From Streptomyces lydicus (GTDB taxonomy: Bacteria > Actinomycetota > Actinomycetes > Streptomycetales > Streptomycetaceae), in assembly GCF_001729485.1 (NCBI RefSeq), contig NZ_CP017157.1:7316001-7380000 (forward strand): a stretch of 64,000 nucleotides of DNA, given 5' to 3'. The translations under genes were made by a program, and so were the position numbers. This document shows, one piece after another, positions 7,442 to 15,834 of the stretch (within the stretch, counting starts at the first letter, position 1; each line of letters opens with the position of its first letter). The notes below the pieces were generated by a model that was not told where the DNA came from, made no database searches, and saw only the letters and a program-made list of their open reading frames with translations.

Positions 7442-9958
7442 TCAGAGCTTCTCCACCGGCGCGTACCGCAGCAGCAGCCGCTTGGGCTTCTCCCCGCCGA
7501 AGTCGATGGTCGCCTCGGCGTTGTCGCCGCTGCCCTTGACGCCGACGACCGTGCCCAGGCCGAAGCTGTCGTGGGTGACGCGGTCGCCGACGGTCAGCGC
7601 GACCACCTGGCGGTCCTGGGAGCGGCGGGTCGCGAAGCCGCTGGGGCCCTTGGAGCGGGCCGACGACAGCGAGGCGCCGATGCCCGCGCCGAAACCGCCG
7701 CCACCGCCGCCGCGGGACGACAGCCCACCCATCGAGGCGGAGGGCGTCGCGGGACCCGTGCGCTTCCACTCCACGTAGTCGGCCGGGATCTCCTCCAGGA
7801 AACGGGAGGGCGGGTTGTACGAGGGCTGGCCCCAGGCGCTGCGCATCGTCGAGCGGGTCACATAGAGCCGCTCGCGGGCGCGGGTGATGCCGACGTAGGC
7901 CAGCCGGCGCTCCTCCTCCAGCTCCTTGGTCTGGCCCAGCGCGCGCATGTGCGGGAAGACGCCGTCCTCCATGCCGCTCAGGAAGACGACCGGGAACTCC
8001 AGGCCCTTGGCGGTGTGCAGCGTCATGAGCGTGATCACGCCGCTGCCCTCCTCGTCCTCGTCCGGGATCTGGTCGGAGTCGGCGACCAGCGCGACCTGCT
8101 CCAGGAACTCGGAGAGCGTGCCCGGATCCTCCTCGCCGCGGTCCTGCTCGAACTCCAGGGCCACCGCGGCGAGTTCCTGGAGGTTCTCGATCCGGGTCTC
8201 GTCCTGCGGGTCGGTGGACGCCTGGAGTTCGGCGAGGTAGCCCGTGCGCTCCAGGACGGCTTCCAGGACGGTGGCCGGGCCGGCGCCGGACTCGACGATC
8301 GTCCGCAGCTCCTCCATCAGCACGTTGAAGCGCTTGACGGCGTTGGCGGAGCGGGCGGCCATGCCGTACGCCTCGTCGACGCGGCGCAGCGCCTGCGGGA
8401 AGGTGATCTTCTCGCGCGACGACAGGGCGTCGATCATCGCCTCGGCGCGTTCGCCGATGCCGCGCTTGGGGACGTTGAGGATGCGGCGCAGCGGGACGGA
8501 GTCCTCGGGGTTGGCGAGCACCCGCAGGTAGGCGAGGACGTCGCGGACCTCCTTGCGCTCGTAGAAGCGCACGCCGCCGACGACCTTGTAGGGCAGCCCG
8601 ACCCGGATGAAGATCTCTTCGAAGACGCGGGACTGGGCGTTGGTGCGGTAGAAGACCGCGACGTCGCCGGCCTTGGCGTCGCCGGTGTCGGTCAGCCGGT
8701 CGATCTCGTCGGCGACGAACTGCGCCTCGTCGTGCTCGGTGTCGGCGACATAGCCGGTGATCTTGGAGCCGGTGCCGGCGTCCGTCCAGAGGTTCTTGGG
8801 GCGGCGGTTCTCGTTGCGCTCGATGACGGCGTTGGCGGCGGACAGGATCGTCTGGCTGGAGCGGTAGTTCTGCTCCAGCAGGATCGTCGTGGCGTCCGGG
8901 TAGTCCTCCTCGAACTGGAGGATGTTGCGGATCGTGGCGCCGCGGAAGGCGTAGATCGACTGGTCGGCGTCACCGACGACGCACAGTTCGGCGGCCGGGA
9001 TGTCGGGGGATGGGGGTCCCCCCGCGCGAGCGGAGCCGAGCGTGGGGGAGGTGCCCACCAGCTCGCGGACCAGGGTGTACTGGGCGTGGTTGGTGTCCTG
9101 GTACTCGTCGACGAGGACGTGCCGGAAGCGGCGGCGGTAGTGCTCGGCGACGTCGGGGAACGCCTGCAGCAGGTGGACCGTCGTCATGATGATGTCGTCG
9201 AAGTCCAGGGCGTTGGCCTCGCGCAGCCGCGCCTGGTACATCGCGTACGCCTCGGCCAGGGTCTTCTCGAACCCGTCGGTGGCGGTCCCGGCGAAGGTCT
9301 CCTCGTCGATGAGCTCGTTCTTGAGGTTGGAGATCTTCGCGCTGAAGGACTTGGGCGGGAAGCGCTTGGGGTCGAGGTCCAGATCGCGGCAGACCAGGGC
9401 CATCAGGCGCTTGGAGTCGGCGGCGTCGTAGATCGAGAAGGAGGACGTGAAGCCCAGCTTCTTGGACTCGCGGCGCAGGATGCGTACGCAGGCGCTGTGG
9501 AAGGTGGAGACCCACATCGCGTTGGCGCGCGGGCCGACGAGCTCCTCCACCCGCTCCTTCATCTCGCCGGCGGCCTTGTTCGTGAAGGTGATCGCGAGGA
9601 TCTGGCCGGGGTGGACGTGGCGCTCGGCGAGCAGGTGGGCGATGCGGTGGGTGAGCACCCGGGTCTTGCCGGAGCCGGCGCCGGCGACGATCAGCAGCGG
9701 GCCGCCGGTGTGCACCACAGCGGCCTTCTGCTGGTCGTTGAGGCCCTCGAGCAGCGCGGCGGCGTCGACGGGCGGGCGGGCGGCGCCGTCGCGGTAGTAG
9801 GCGTCCCTGGGCGCGGGCGCGTCGAACCTCCCGCCGAAGAGGTCGGCGGGGATCTCCTCGGGGGCGGGCCCGTGCTCGTCCTCGGGAGGCGGCGGGGGCT
9901 CCTCCTCGCCCTTGGGGCCGAGGTCCGCCAGGAAGCTGTCGTCAAAGAGGCTGCTCAT
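7442..9958 (-). CDS. pcrA: ATP-dependent 3'-5' DNA helicase PcrA/UvrD
   Basis: An 838-residue superfamily 1A helicase acting in nucleotide-excision repair and replication-fork maintenance. Motifs in order: Walker A GAGSGKT (93-99), DEYQDTN (284-290), GDADQSIYAFRG (329-340), QNYRS, TLHTAKGLEF and VGITRARERLYV. The first 70 residues are an acidic, Pro-rich extension, and the C-terminal 130 residues are Gly/Ser-rich, ending in the usual short beta domain. Residues 303-318, between motifs II and III, are encoded by an interspersed palindromic repeat. A damage-type promoter ends 9 bases before the ATG, so the message is leaderless or nearly so, which supports this start. Confidence 0.95.
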   Translation of the reverse strand: MSSLFDDSFLADLGPKGEEEPPPPPEDEHGPAPEEIPADLFGGRFDAPAPRDAYYRDGAARPPVDAAALLEGLNDQQKAAVVHTGGPLLIVAGAGSGKTRVLTHRIAHLLAERHVHPGQILAITFTNKAAGEMKERVEELVGPRANAMWVSTFHSACVRILRRESKKLGFTSSFSIYDAADSKRLMALVCRDLDLDPKRFPPKSFSAKISNLKNELIDEETFAGTATDGFEKTLAEAYAMYQARLREANALDFDDIIMTTVHLLQAFPDVAEHYRRRFRHVLVDEYQDTNHAQYTLVRELVGTSPTLGSARAGGPPSPDIPAAELCVVGDADQSIYAFRGATIRNILQFEEDYPDATTILLEQNYRSSQTILSAANAVIERNENRRPKNLWTDAGTGSKITGYVADTEHDEAQFVADEIDRLTDTGDAKAGDVAVFYRTNAQSRVFEEIFIRVGLPYKVVGGVRFYERKEVRDVLAYLRVLANPEDSVPLRRILNVPKRGIGERAEAMIDALSSREKITFPQALRRVDEAYGMAARSANAVKRFNVLMEELRTIVESGAGPATVLEAVLERTGYLAELQASTDPQDETRIENLQELAAVALEFEQDRGEEDPGTLSEFLEQVALVADSDQIPDEDEEGSGVITLMTLHTAKGLEFPVVFLSGMEDGVFPHMRALGQTKELEEERRLAYVGITRARERLYVTRSTMRSAWGQPSYNPPSRFLEEIPADYVEWKRTGPATPSASMGGLSSRGGGGGGFGAGIGASLSSARSKGPSGFATRRSQDRQVVALTVGDRVTHDSFGLGTVVGVKGSGDNAEATIDFGGEKPKRLLLRYAPVEKL
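9005..9056. repeat. Short interspersed palindromic repeat inserted in frame in pcrA
   Basis: A G/C-run element reading ATGGGGGTCCCCCC, then GCGCGAGCGGAGCCGAGCG, then TGGGGGAGGTGCCC on the plus strand. Elements of this shape (GGGGG/CCCCC arms around a core of the GAGCGnAGCCGAG type) are scattered through many Streptomyces chromosomes. Here it reads through as Thr-Ser-Pro-Thr-Leu-Gly-Ser-Ala-Arg-Ala-Gly-Gly-Pro-Pro-Ser-Pro on the minus strand without a stop or frameshift. No second copy was found in this window. Confidence 0.7.
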
Positions 9959-9967
9959 CGCCCACCG

Positions 9968-9990
9968 AGTCTAGGCGGCCGCACCGACAG
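9968..9990 (-). promoter_or_regulatory. RecA-NDp / PafBC-type promoter of pcrA
   Basis: On the minus strand CTGTCGGTG (9990-9982), 8 bases, then TAGACT (9973-9968). Only the first T of TTGTCRGTG-N8-TANNNT differs. Nine bases separate the -10 from the pcrA ATG. This predicts RecA-independent damage induction of pcrA and a leader of at most a few bases. Confidence 0.75.
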
Positions 9991-10199
9991 CGCGCCGGGG
10001 AGTGGGCGATTGTCCGCCTCGTACGGGGCGGTGGCGGAAGCCGGGCGGGGGGCGACAACCTTCGCATCGCGTTCAGGTCACGAAAAGGTTTCGGGCATAT
10101 CGAACATCAGCCTTCACAGGAGCCACACGAGTTGGCTAACGTCCTCGCTCAGGCAGCCCGCCTCCCCGCGATCGACAGGACCGCACGGGCCGCCGACGC

Positions 10200-10366
10200 C
10201 GAGTCCGGCCCTGCCACCAGGCACCCGGAGCCGGGGACCCACCAGCACCACCGGGGTGAATCGGTCCTGCGCCCGTCATCGACGGACGCCCGGACCGTAG
10301 GGCAAGCCTTCCGTCAGTAACCGCCCGAACCCGACAGCTAACCCGGTAGGCGGTTCACGGAAGGAG
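10200..10366 (+). promoter_or_regulatory. c-di-AMP riboswitch (ydaO/yuaA type) upstream of NlpC/P60 gene
   Basis: The conserved blocks of the actinobacterial ydaO aptamer appear in order: GCCGGGGACCCA with AGCACC (10230-10248), CCGGGGTGAATC (10251-10262), CGTAGGGC (10296-10303), and the 3' signature CCCGAACCCGACAGCTAACC with GGTAGGCGG (10324-10353). In the family c-di-AMP binding switches expression off. An 8-bp helix can form between CCTTCCGT (10307-10314) and ACGGAAGG (10357-10364). It overlaps the AAGGAG ribosome site, so control could act on translation as well as on transcript elongation. Confidence 0.9.
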
Positions 10367-10375
10367 TTGCCGGCC

Positions 10376-11518
10376 TTGGCGTCCCATCGCAAGCCGCGCA
10401 CCAGTGTTCTCACCTCGCCGGGGGGCCGGCGTACCGCGGCCGGGCTCACGTCCGCCGCCCTCGCCTCGGTCACCCTGCTCTCGCAGTCCGCCGACGCGGC
10501 CCCCAGGGCACCGAGGCCCACCATCGAAGAGGTCAAGCAGAAGGTCGACGGCCTCTACCGCCAGGCGGAGGTGGCCACCCAGAAGTACAACGCCGCCAAG
10601 GAGCGCGCCGACCACCAGCGCACCACCGTCGACGGCCTGCTCGACGCCGCCGCCAAGCGCGCGCAGAAGATGAACGACACCCGGCGGGAGCTGGGCACCT
10701 TCGCCTCGGCGCAGTACCGCACCGGCGGGATGAACCCGACGGCGCAGCTGATGCTCGCCAAGGACCCGCAGCAGTTCTTCGACCGCAGCCACCTCATGGA
10801 GCGGCTGACCAGCCGGCAGCAGCAGGCCGTCAGCAGCTACGAGGAGCAGGCGGCCGCGGCGGCGCGCCAGCGGGCCGAGGCCGGCCGCAGCCTGGAGCGG
10901 CTGCAGGCGTCGCAGGCGTCCCTCAAGGCGTCCAAGCAGTCGGTGCAGCAGAAGCTGGCCGAGGCCCGGCAGCTGCTGTCGCGGCTGACCGCCCAGGAGA
11001 AGGCGCGGCTGGCGGAACTGGAGCGCCAGAAGGAGGCGGCGGCCAAGCGCAAGGCCGAGGAGGAGGCGCGCCGGCAGCAGGAGCGGGAGCGCCAGCGGCA
11101 GCAGGACGGCGGCGGCACGACCGGCGGCGGTACCGCCGGCGGCGGCAGCACCACCGGGGGCACCCAGTCCACCAAGGCCGCGAAGGCGCTGGCGTTCGCC
11201 CGTGCCCAGATCGGCAAGCCGTACGTCTGGGGCGCGACCGGCCCCAGCTCCTACGACTGCTCGGGGCTGACGCAGGCGGCGTACAAGGCGGCCGGGGTCG
11301 ATCTGCCGCGCACGACCTGGGACCAGGTCAAGGTCGGCCAGCGGGTGGCGACCAGCGACCTCCAGCCCGGTGACCTGGTGTTCTTCTTCGACGACATCAG
11401 CCATGTCGGCATGTACATAGGCGGCGGCAAGATGATCCACGCGCCGCACCCGGGCGCCGACGTCCGGGAGGAGTCGATCTACTACATGCCGATCTACGGG
11501 AGCGTCCGCCCGGGCTGA
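10376..11518 (+). CDS. Secreted NlpC/P60 peptidoglycan endopeptidase, c-di-AMP controlled
   Basis: A 380-residue exported wall hydrolase. The start is TTG 10376, 9 bases after AAGGAG, and gives the typical MASHRKPR beginning. The signal peptide ends at about SADA (residues 40-42); a long Lys/Arg/Glu/Gln coiled coil runs to about residue 235, followed by a Gly/Thr linker and a C-terminal NlpC/P60 domain. Catalytic residues are Cys295 (YDCSGL), His343 (ISHVG) and His355 (MIHAPH). It probably cuts D-Glu/diamino acid bonds in stem peptides during growth or germination, with the coiled coil acting as an autoinhibitory or partner-binding arm. Its paralogue lies at 12369 and lacks the riboswitch. 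Confidence 0.92.
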   Translation: MASHRKPRTSVLTSPGGRRTAAGLTSAALASVTLLSQSADAAPRAPRPTIEEVKQKVDGLYRQAEVATQKYNAAKERADHQRTTVDGLLDAAAKRAQKMNDTRRELGTFASAQYRTGGMNPTAQLMLAKDPQQFFDRSHLMERLTSRQQQAVSSYEEQAAAAARQRAEAGRSLERLQASQASLKASKQSVQQKLAEARQLLSRLTAQEKARLAELERQKEAAAKRKAEEEARRQQERERQRQQDGGGTTGGGTAGGGSTTGGTQSTKAAKALAFARAQIGKPYVWGATGPSSYDCSGLTQAAYKAAGVDLPRTTWDQVKVGQRVATSDLQPGDLVFFFDDISHVGMYIGGGKMIHAPHPGADVREESIYYMPIYGSVRPG

Positions 11519-11577
11519 GCCCGGCCCCGCCCCGCCCCGCCCTGAAGACCACCCCCCACGGGCCACCCCCCACACGC

Positions 11578-11626
11578 CACCGCGCGGCCGTCGCCTCCGC
11601 TTCCGGAGTGCGACGACCGCGCGGTG
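11578..11626. terminator. Hairpin terminator between convergent genes
   Basis: CACCGCGCGG pairs with CCGCGCGGTG and, after one C/A mismatch, CGTCGC with GCGACG; the loop itself contains CTCCG and CGGAG. It sits between the NlpC gene and the small leftward membrane-protein gene and can serve both. It also partly reads as the common Streptomyces convergent-terminator layout without a U-tract. Confidence 0.7.
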
Positions 11627-11695
11627 TGCCGTTGCGGCGGCCGGGCCGCGGCGGCGCCCGGTGGGTCCCGGGGTGCCGCGGTGGCGGGTTCAGGT

Positions 11696-12049
11696 TCAGG
11701 TCCAGAGCACCGCGATGAAGATGTTGGCGACGGTGAGCCCACCGACCGCGCCGAAGAGCGGCTTGTCGACCGTCTCCTCGTCCCGCTTGACGTAGACCAG
11801 CGCCAGGATCACCACCAGGACGGCGAGCTTGATGCCGATCTTGATGTTGTTGACGGGGTGGCCCTGGGCCTGGTTGAGGCCGACCAGCACGATGCCGGTG
11901 ACCAGCATCGTCAGCGCGCCGTGCAGCATCGCGGGCACGAAGCGCGCGGTGCCCGCGCTCATCGCCTTCATCTGGGTGAGGAAGCCGCCCAGGAGGGAGG
12001 CGATGCCGATGATGTGCAGCGCGACGAAGATATTGATTACTACGTCCAT
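11696..12049 (-). CDS. Small integral membrane protein, four predicted helices
   Basis: A 117-residue protein, strongly hydrophobic, with four membrane segments at about residues 3-25, 38-60, 68-87 and 95-115 and a short charged loop (KRDEE) between the third and fourth. It begins at ATG 12049. There is no clear ribosome site; TACGAT lies 8 bases upstream and could be a -10 element of a leaderless transcript. No catalytic residue or family motif is recognised. It stands alone between two NlpC/P60 genes, which hints at an envelope role, but this is only positional. Confidence 0.75.
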   Translation of the reverse strand: MDVVINIFVALHIIGIASLLGGFLTQMKAMSAGTARFVPAMLHGALTMLVTGIVLVGLNQAQGHPVNNIKIGIKLAVLVVILALVYVKRDEETVDKPLFGAVGGLTVANIFIAVLWT

Positions 12050-12309
12050 AGTGCTGGATCGTAGCCGCCGTATAGCACGGCCCCTCGGGCAGGGCGTCCG
12101 CAATCGCCGCTTCGGTCAGGGCAGACCGCTCCAGGCGTGCGGGCGACGGCGCGACGGTCAGGCCCGCTCCGGCGGCGGTCGAAAAAGGACAATGCCGGGC
12201 AAGCGGGCTCACTCGCCCGACGGCCGGGTCTAGCGTCCTCCCCCAGGCGGTCGGCTCCCGCCCCCACCGGACCCCGTACCGGTGTTCCGTCGACCGCCCC
12301 GCCGCGAGT

Positions 12310-12347
12310 CCGGCGGCGGTCCGCTCCTCGTTGCGGACCGCCGCCGG
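12310..12347 (+). promoter_or_regulatory. Perfect 15-bp leader hairpin before the second NlpC/P60 gene
   Basis: CCGGCGGCGGTCCGC (12310-12324) pairs with GCGGACCGCCGCCGG (12333-12347) around an 8-base loop, ending 21 bases before the GTG start and just ahead of the GAAGGGAAGGAA ribosome site. A possible -10 (TAGCGT) lies at 12231-12236, which would put the hairpin in the leader. It could attenuate transcription or shield the message. Confidence 0.5.
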
Positions 12348-12368
12348 CCCCGGCCCGAAGGGAAGGAA

Positions 12369-13499
12369 GTGACGGCCACCGTGGCCTCGCACCGCAAGCC
12401 CAGGCAGCACCCGCTCGCCTCGCTCACCGGCGGCTCCCGCAGCGCGCGCACCGCCCGTACGGCCGCCACGCTCGCCCTCGCCGGCGCCGCCACCGCCACC
12501 ACCTTCGACGGCACCGGCCAGGCAGCACCACCGCCCACACCCGCCCAGGTCAAGGGCCGGGTCGACGCGCTGTACCAGGAGGCAGAGGTGGCCACGCAGA
12601 ACTACAACGGCGCCAAGGAGGCTGCCGACTCCGCACGCGAGGAGTTGAGCAGACTGCAGGACGAGGCCGCCCGCCGGACCTCGAAACTGAACGCCGCCCG
12701 CGCCGAACTGGGCACCCTGGCCGCCTCGCAGTACCGCTCGGGAGGGGTGGACCCGACCGTACGGCTGATGCTGTCGGCCGATCCGCAGCGCTATCTGGAC
12801 GGCGCCGCGGTGCTGGAGCGCACCGGCAGCCACCAGGCGGCCGCGGTGGCCGGCTACGCGCGCCGGCTCGGCAGCGTACGGCAGGTCCGGCAGCAGGCCG
12901 CGGAGACGGCGCGGCGGATGACGGCGGGCGAGGCCACCGCGAAGAAGCACCGGGTCACCGTCGTCCGCAAGCTGGACGCCGCCGAGCAGCTGCTCAGCCG
13001 CCTGACCGCGGAGCAGCGGCAGCGGATGGCGGGCCGCGACGCGGCGCGGGACGGTGGCGGTGCCGGCCGGGCGAGCCGGGAGGCGGGCCGCGGCGACGGC
13101 CTCCTCGGCGGGATCCCCACCGGGTCGGCGGCCGCCGCGCAGGCCCCGGACTCCCGTGCCGCGCGTGCCGTCTCGTTCGCCTACGCGGCCCTCGGCAAGC
13201 CCTACGTCTGGGGCGCCACCGGCCCGTCCGCCTATGACTGCTCGGGACTGACGCAGGCCGCCTGGCGGTCCGGCGGCGTGGCCCTCCCCCGCACCACCTA
13301 CACCCAGATCAACGCCGGCCCGCGCATCGAGCGATCCCAACTCGCCCCGGGTGACCTGGTGTTCTTCTACTCCGGCATCAGTCATGTCGGGCTCTACGTC
13401 GGCGACGGCAAGATGATCCACGCGCCCCATCCGGGTGCGCCGGTACGCCTCGCGCCCATCGACCAGATGCCGTTCGCGGGCGCCACGCGACCCGCGTAG
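12369..13499 (+). CDS. Secreted NlpC/P60 peptidoglycan endopeptidase (paralogue)
   Basis: A 376-residue paralogue of the protein at 10376, with the same layout: signal peptide (to about residue 50), coiled coil, short linker and NlpC/P60 domain. Catalytic Cys291 (YDCSGL), His339 (ISHVG) and the third His in MIHAPH are all present. GTG 12369 is chosen because GAAGGG lies 6 bases upstream; GTG 12381, which gives the paralogue-like MASHRKPR start, is an alternative. The long upstream frame is not coding. It lacks a riboswitch but has a 15-bp leader hairpin, so the two hydrolases are probably regulated differently. Confidence 0.9.
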   Translation: MTATVASHRKPRQHPLASLTGGSRSARTARTAATLALAGAATATTFDGTGQAAPPPTPAQVKGRVDALYQEAEVATQNYNGAKEAADSAREELSRLQDEAARRTSKLNAARAELGTLAASQYRSGGVDPTVRLMLSADPQRYLDGAAVLERTGSHQAAAVAGYARRLGSVRQVRQQAAETARRMTAGEATAKKHRVTVVRKLDAAEQLLSRLTAEQRQRMAGRDAARDGGGAGRASREAGRGDGLLGGIPTGSAAAAQAPDSRAARAVSFAYAALGKPYVWGATGPSAYDCSGLTQAAWRSGGVALPRTTYTQINAGPRIERSQLAPGDLVFFYSGISHVGLYVGDGKMIHAPHPGAPVRLAPIDQMPFAGATRPA

Positions 13500-13500
13500 C

Positions 13501-13523
13501 GCGGACCGCGCAGCCCGGTCCGC
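13501..13523. terminator. Hairpin between convergent NlpC/P60 and esterase genes
   Basis: GCGGACC and GGTCCGC form a 7-bp stem with a 9-base loop directly after the NlpC stop codon. Confidence 0.5.
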
Positions 13524-13573
13524 CGCGCCCCGGGAGCTCCTCGGCGCGGGAACCGTCCCCGGCGGCCGGGCCG

Positions 13574-14698
13574 TTACGCCCTGATCCGGCCGCCCAGCCA
13601 GCGGAAGACCTCCGGCACCTGCTGGCGCCACACCGCGGTGGTGTGGCCGCCCGCGTTCGCCGGGATCAGCTGCACGGTCACCGACGTCGGCCGCTTGGCC
13701 AGCTGGCGCAGGCCGATGCCCGCCTGGTAGCCGTCGCCGGCGGCGCCCGAGACGTACAGCGCCGTACGGGGCGGCCGCCCGGCCGCGTTGGCGGCCTGCA
13801 GGATGTGCAGCGGGTTGGACGTGAGGCGCAGCTTGGGGTCCTTGCCGGCGAGCGAGTCGGGCTCCAGGGCCGGGTCGTTGTAGCCGGACAGGGCGACCGC
13901 GGCGCGGTAGCGGTCCGGGTGGGCGAGGGCCAGCTTGGCGGCGCAGTGCGCACCGGCGGAGTAGCCGGCCAGCGCCCAGGAGTCCGGCTTGGTGCCGGCC
14001 CGGAAGTTGTCGGTGATCATCTTGCGTACGTCGACGGTCAGCCAGCTGTCGGCGTTGACCTTGCCGGGGAGGTTGACGCAGCCGGTGTCGGCGCCGGTGA
14101 GGATGTTGGTCCGCGGTGCCACCAGGATGAACGGCTTGACCGCGCCGCTCAGCATCAGCGGCCCGAGCTGCTCGCCGACGTGCAGCGACCCGAACCACGC
14201 CTTCGACGAGCCGGGGTAGCCGGGCAGCAGCTCGACCACCGGGAACCTCTTGTGCCGGTAGGCCGGGTCGGCGTACTGCGGCGGCAGCCAGACGTACACC
14301 TCGCCCATCACGCCCGAGATGCGGCCCTGGAGGTCGGTCATCCGCACACCGGGCCCCATCCGCGGGTCGTCGGCCGGGCGGAACCGCTGGAGCTGCTTGG
14401 GCTCGTTCTTGATCTGCTGGCCGCCCATGCCGTCGGGGCCCAGGTCCTTGGCCGCCGCGACATGGCTGTCGGTGCCGAGCAGATCGCCCCAGGTGTCGTA
14501 GAGGTTGTTGGCGTTGTTGACCATGACGAAGACCAGGGTGATGGCCGTGACCTGGGCGAACAGCAGCATCAGCAGGCGGGCCAGGCCGCGCAGCAGGGGC
14601 GGCCCGGCTATCCGGGTCCACAGGGTGAACGGCACCACGACGGCGACGATCAGCAGCAGGATCGAGGTGAGGAAGAAGGGCGTGCCCGTCAGGCTCAT
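13574..14698 (-). CDS. Exported or membrane-anchored esterase (mycolyltransferase/esterase D-like fold)
   Basis: A 374-residue alpha/beta hydrolase. The N-terminus carries two hydrophobic helices (about 5-30 and 40-65), placing the catalytic domain outside the membrane. The nucleophile elbow is GYSAG in the LAGYSAGAH segment, an Asp follows in the SGAAGDGYQ region, and the late His is in AGGHTTAVW. The protein resembles actinobacterial proteins annotated as alpha/beta hydrolase-fold esterases related to the antigen-85 group, but Streptomyces makes no mycolic acids, so the acyl substrate is unknown. ATG 14698 follows GGAAACGAGA. A start further upstream would only add Arg-rich sequence. Confidence 0.8.
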   Translation of the reverse strand: MSLTGTPFFLTSILLLIVAVVVPFTLWTRIAGPPLLRGLARLLMLLFAQVTAITLVFVMVNNANNLYDTWGDLLGTDSHVAAAKDLGPDGMGGQQIKNEPKQLQRFRPADDPRMGPGVRMTDLQGRISGVMGEVYVWLPPQYADPAYRHKRFPVVELLPGYPGSSKAWFGSLHVGEQLGPLMLSGAVKPFILVAPRTNILTGADTGCVNLPGKVNADSWLTVDVRKMITDNFRAGTKPDSWALAGYSAGAHCAAKLALAHPDRYRAAVALSGYNDPALEPDSLAGKDPKLRLTSNPLHILQAANAAGRPPRTALYVSGAAGDGYQAGIGLRQLAKRPTSVTVQLIPANAGGHTTAVWRQQVPEVFRWLGGRIRA

Positions 14699-14958
14699 CG
14701 GGATCTCGTTTCCAGGACAACTACGCGAAGGACGTGGGGATGGTTCGGGCCCCGCCTCCGGCAGTGAGCCTCTCCGCGCCCTTAGATGGCGATCCGCGTG
14801 GTCCTGGTTGCCCGTCTTTGGTCGTTCTTTACGCCCTCGTCCTCCGCACCGCTCCCCCGCGCGCCCCCTTTCCCCGCGCCGCCGCCCCGGTCCCGTCCGC
14901 GGCGCCGCCCCGGGGCCGGTACCCACCGCCGGGGCGTACGGAGCCGCTGGTCAGGGCG

Positions 14959-15834
14959 TCAGACCAGTCTGCGGGCGGCCGCCCAGCGGGTCAGCTCGTG
15001 GCGGTTGGAGAGCTGGAGCTTGCGCAGTACCGCGGAGACGTGGGACTCGACCGTCTTCACGGAGATGAAGAGCTGCTTGGCGATCTCCTTGTACGCGTAT
15101 CCGCGGGCGATCAGCCGCAGCACCTCGCGTTCGCGCTGGGTGAGGCGGTCCAGGTCCTCGTCGACCGGCGGGGCGTCGGTGGAGGCGAAGGCGTCCAGGA
15201 CGAAGCCGGCCAGCCGCGGGGAGAAGACCGCGTCGCCGTCCGCGACCCGGAAGATCGCGTCGACCAGGTCGGTGCCCGTGATGGTCTTGGTCACATAGCC
15301 GCGGGCGCCGCCGCGGATGACGCCGATCACGTCCTCGGCCGCGTCGGAGACGGACAGCGCCAGGAAGCGGACCGGGCGCTCGGCGTCGGCCGACAGCGCG
15401 GCGCAGCGGCGCAGCACCTCGACACCGCCGCCGCCGGGGAGGTGCACGTCCAGGAGGACGACCTCGGGGCGGGTGGCGGTGATGACCGTGACCGCCTGGT
15501 CGACGTCGGCGGCCTCGCCGACCACCTCGACGCCGGTGCGGGCGGTCTCGCCGATCTCGGCCTGGACGCCCGTGCGGAACATCCGGTGGTCGTCGACCAG
15601 CACGACCCGTACGGTGCGGCCCCCGCCCGGGCGGGCGGTCGCGTCCTGCTGTGCGTCCTCGCTGCTCATGTCTTCCGTCCGTCCCTCGGTGTCTGCCCGG
15701 TCATCATCCCGTGTCCGCTCCGGCCCTGTCGCCGCCGGGAGCGCCTCGTCCGGCGCCGCGGTCTCGTCCGGCGCTGCGGCTCGGGTTTCCTCGTACGGCG
15801 CCGCGGCTCGGGGCTCCTCGTGCGGCGCGGTCAT
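14959..15834 (-). CDS. NarL/LuxR-family response regulator of a PspC-kinase pair
   Basis: A 291-residue regulator starting at ATG 15834, whose ATGA overlaps the stop of the kinase gene, so translation is coupled. An Ala/Glu/Pro-rich leader of about 55 residues precedes an internal ATG (15669) that would give a conventional 236-residue regulator, and either start is possible. The receiver domain has the acidic pair Asp81-Asp82 and phospho-acceptor Asp129 (VVLLD); the C-terminal LuxR helix-turn-helix spans LTQREREVLRLIA through KTVESHV. Its partner is the upstream PspC-type kinase. A 16-bp palindrome at 17169-17184 before the kinase is a plausible autoregulatory site. Confidence 0.88.
   Translation of the reverse strand: MTAPHEEPRAAAPYEETRAAAPDETAAPDEALPAATGPERTRDDDRADTEGRTEDMSSEDAQQDATARPGGGRTVRVVLVDDHRMFRTGVQAEIGETARTGVEVVGEAADVDQAVTVITATRPEVVLLDVHLPGGGGVEVLRRCAALSADAERPVRFLALSVSDAAEDVIGVIRGGARGYVTKTITGTDLVDAIFRVADGDAVFSPRLAGFVLDAFASTDAPPVDEDLDRLTQREREVLRLIARGYAYKEIAKQLFISVKTVESHVSAVLRKLQLSNRHELTRWAAARRLV

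Noticed and set aside
11397..14720. 1107-codon minus-strand frame spanning the NlpC and esterase genes
   Set aside because: It overlaps three well-supported genes, with no start site and low-complexity content.
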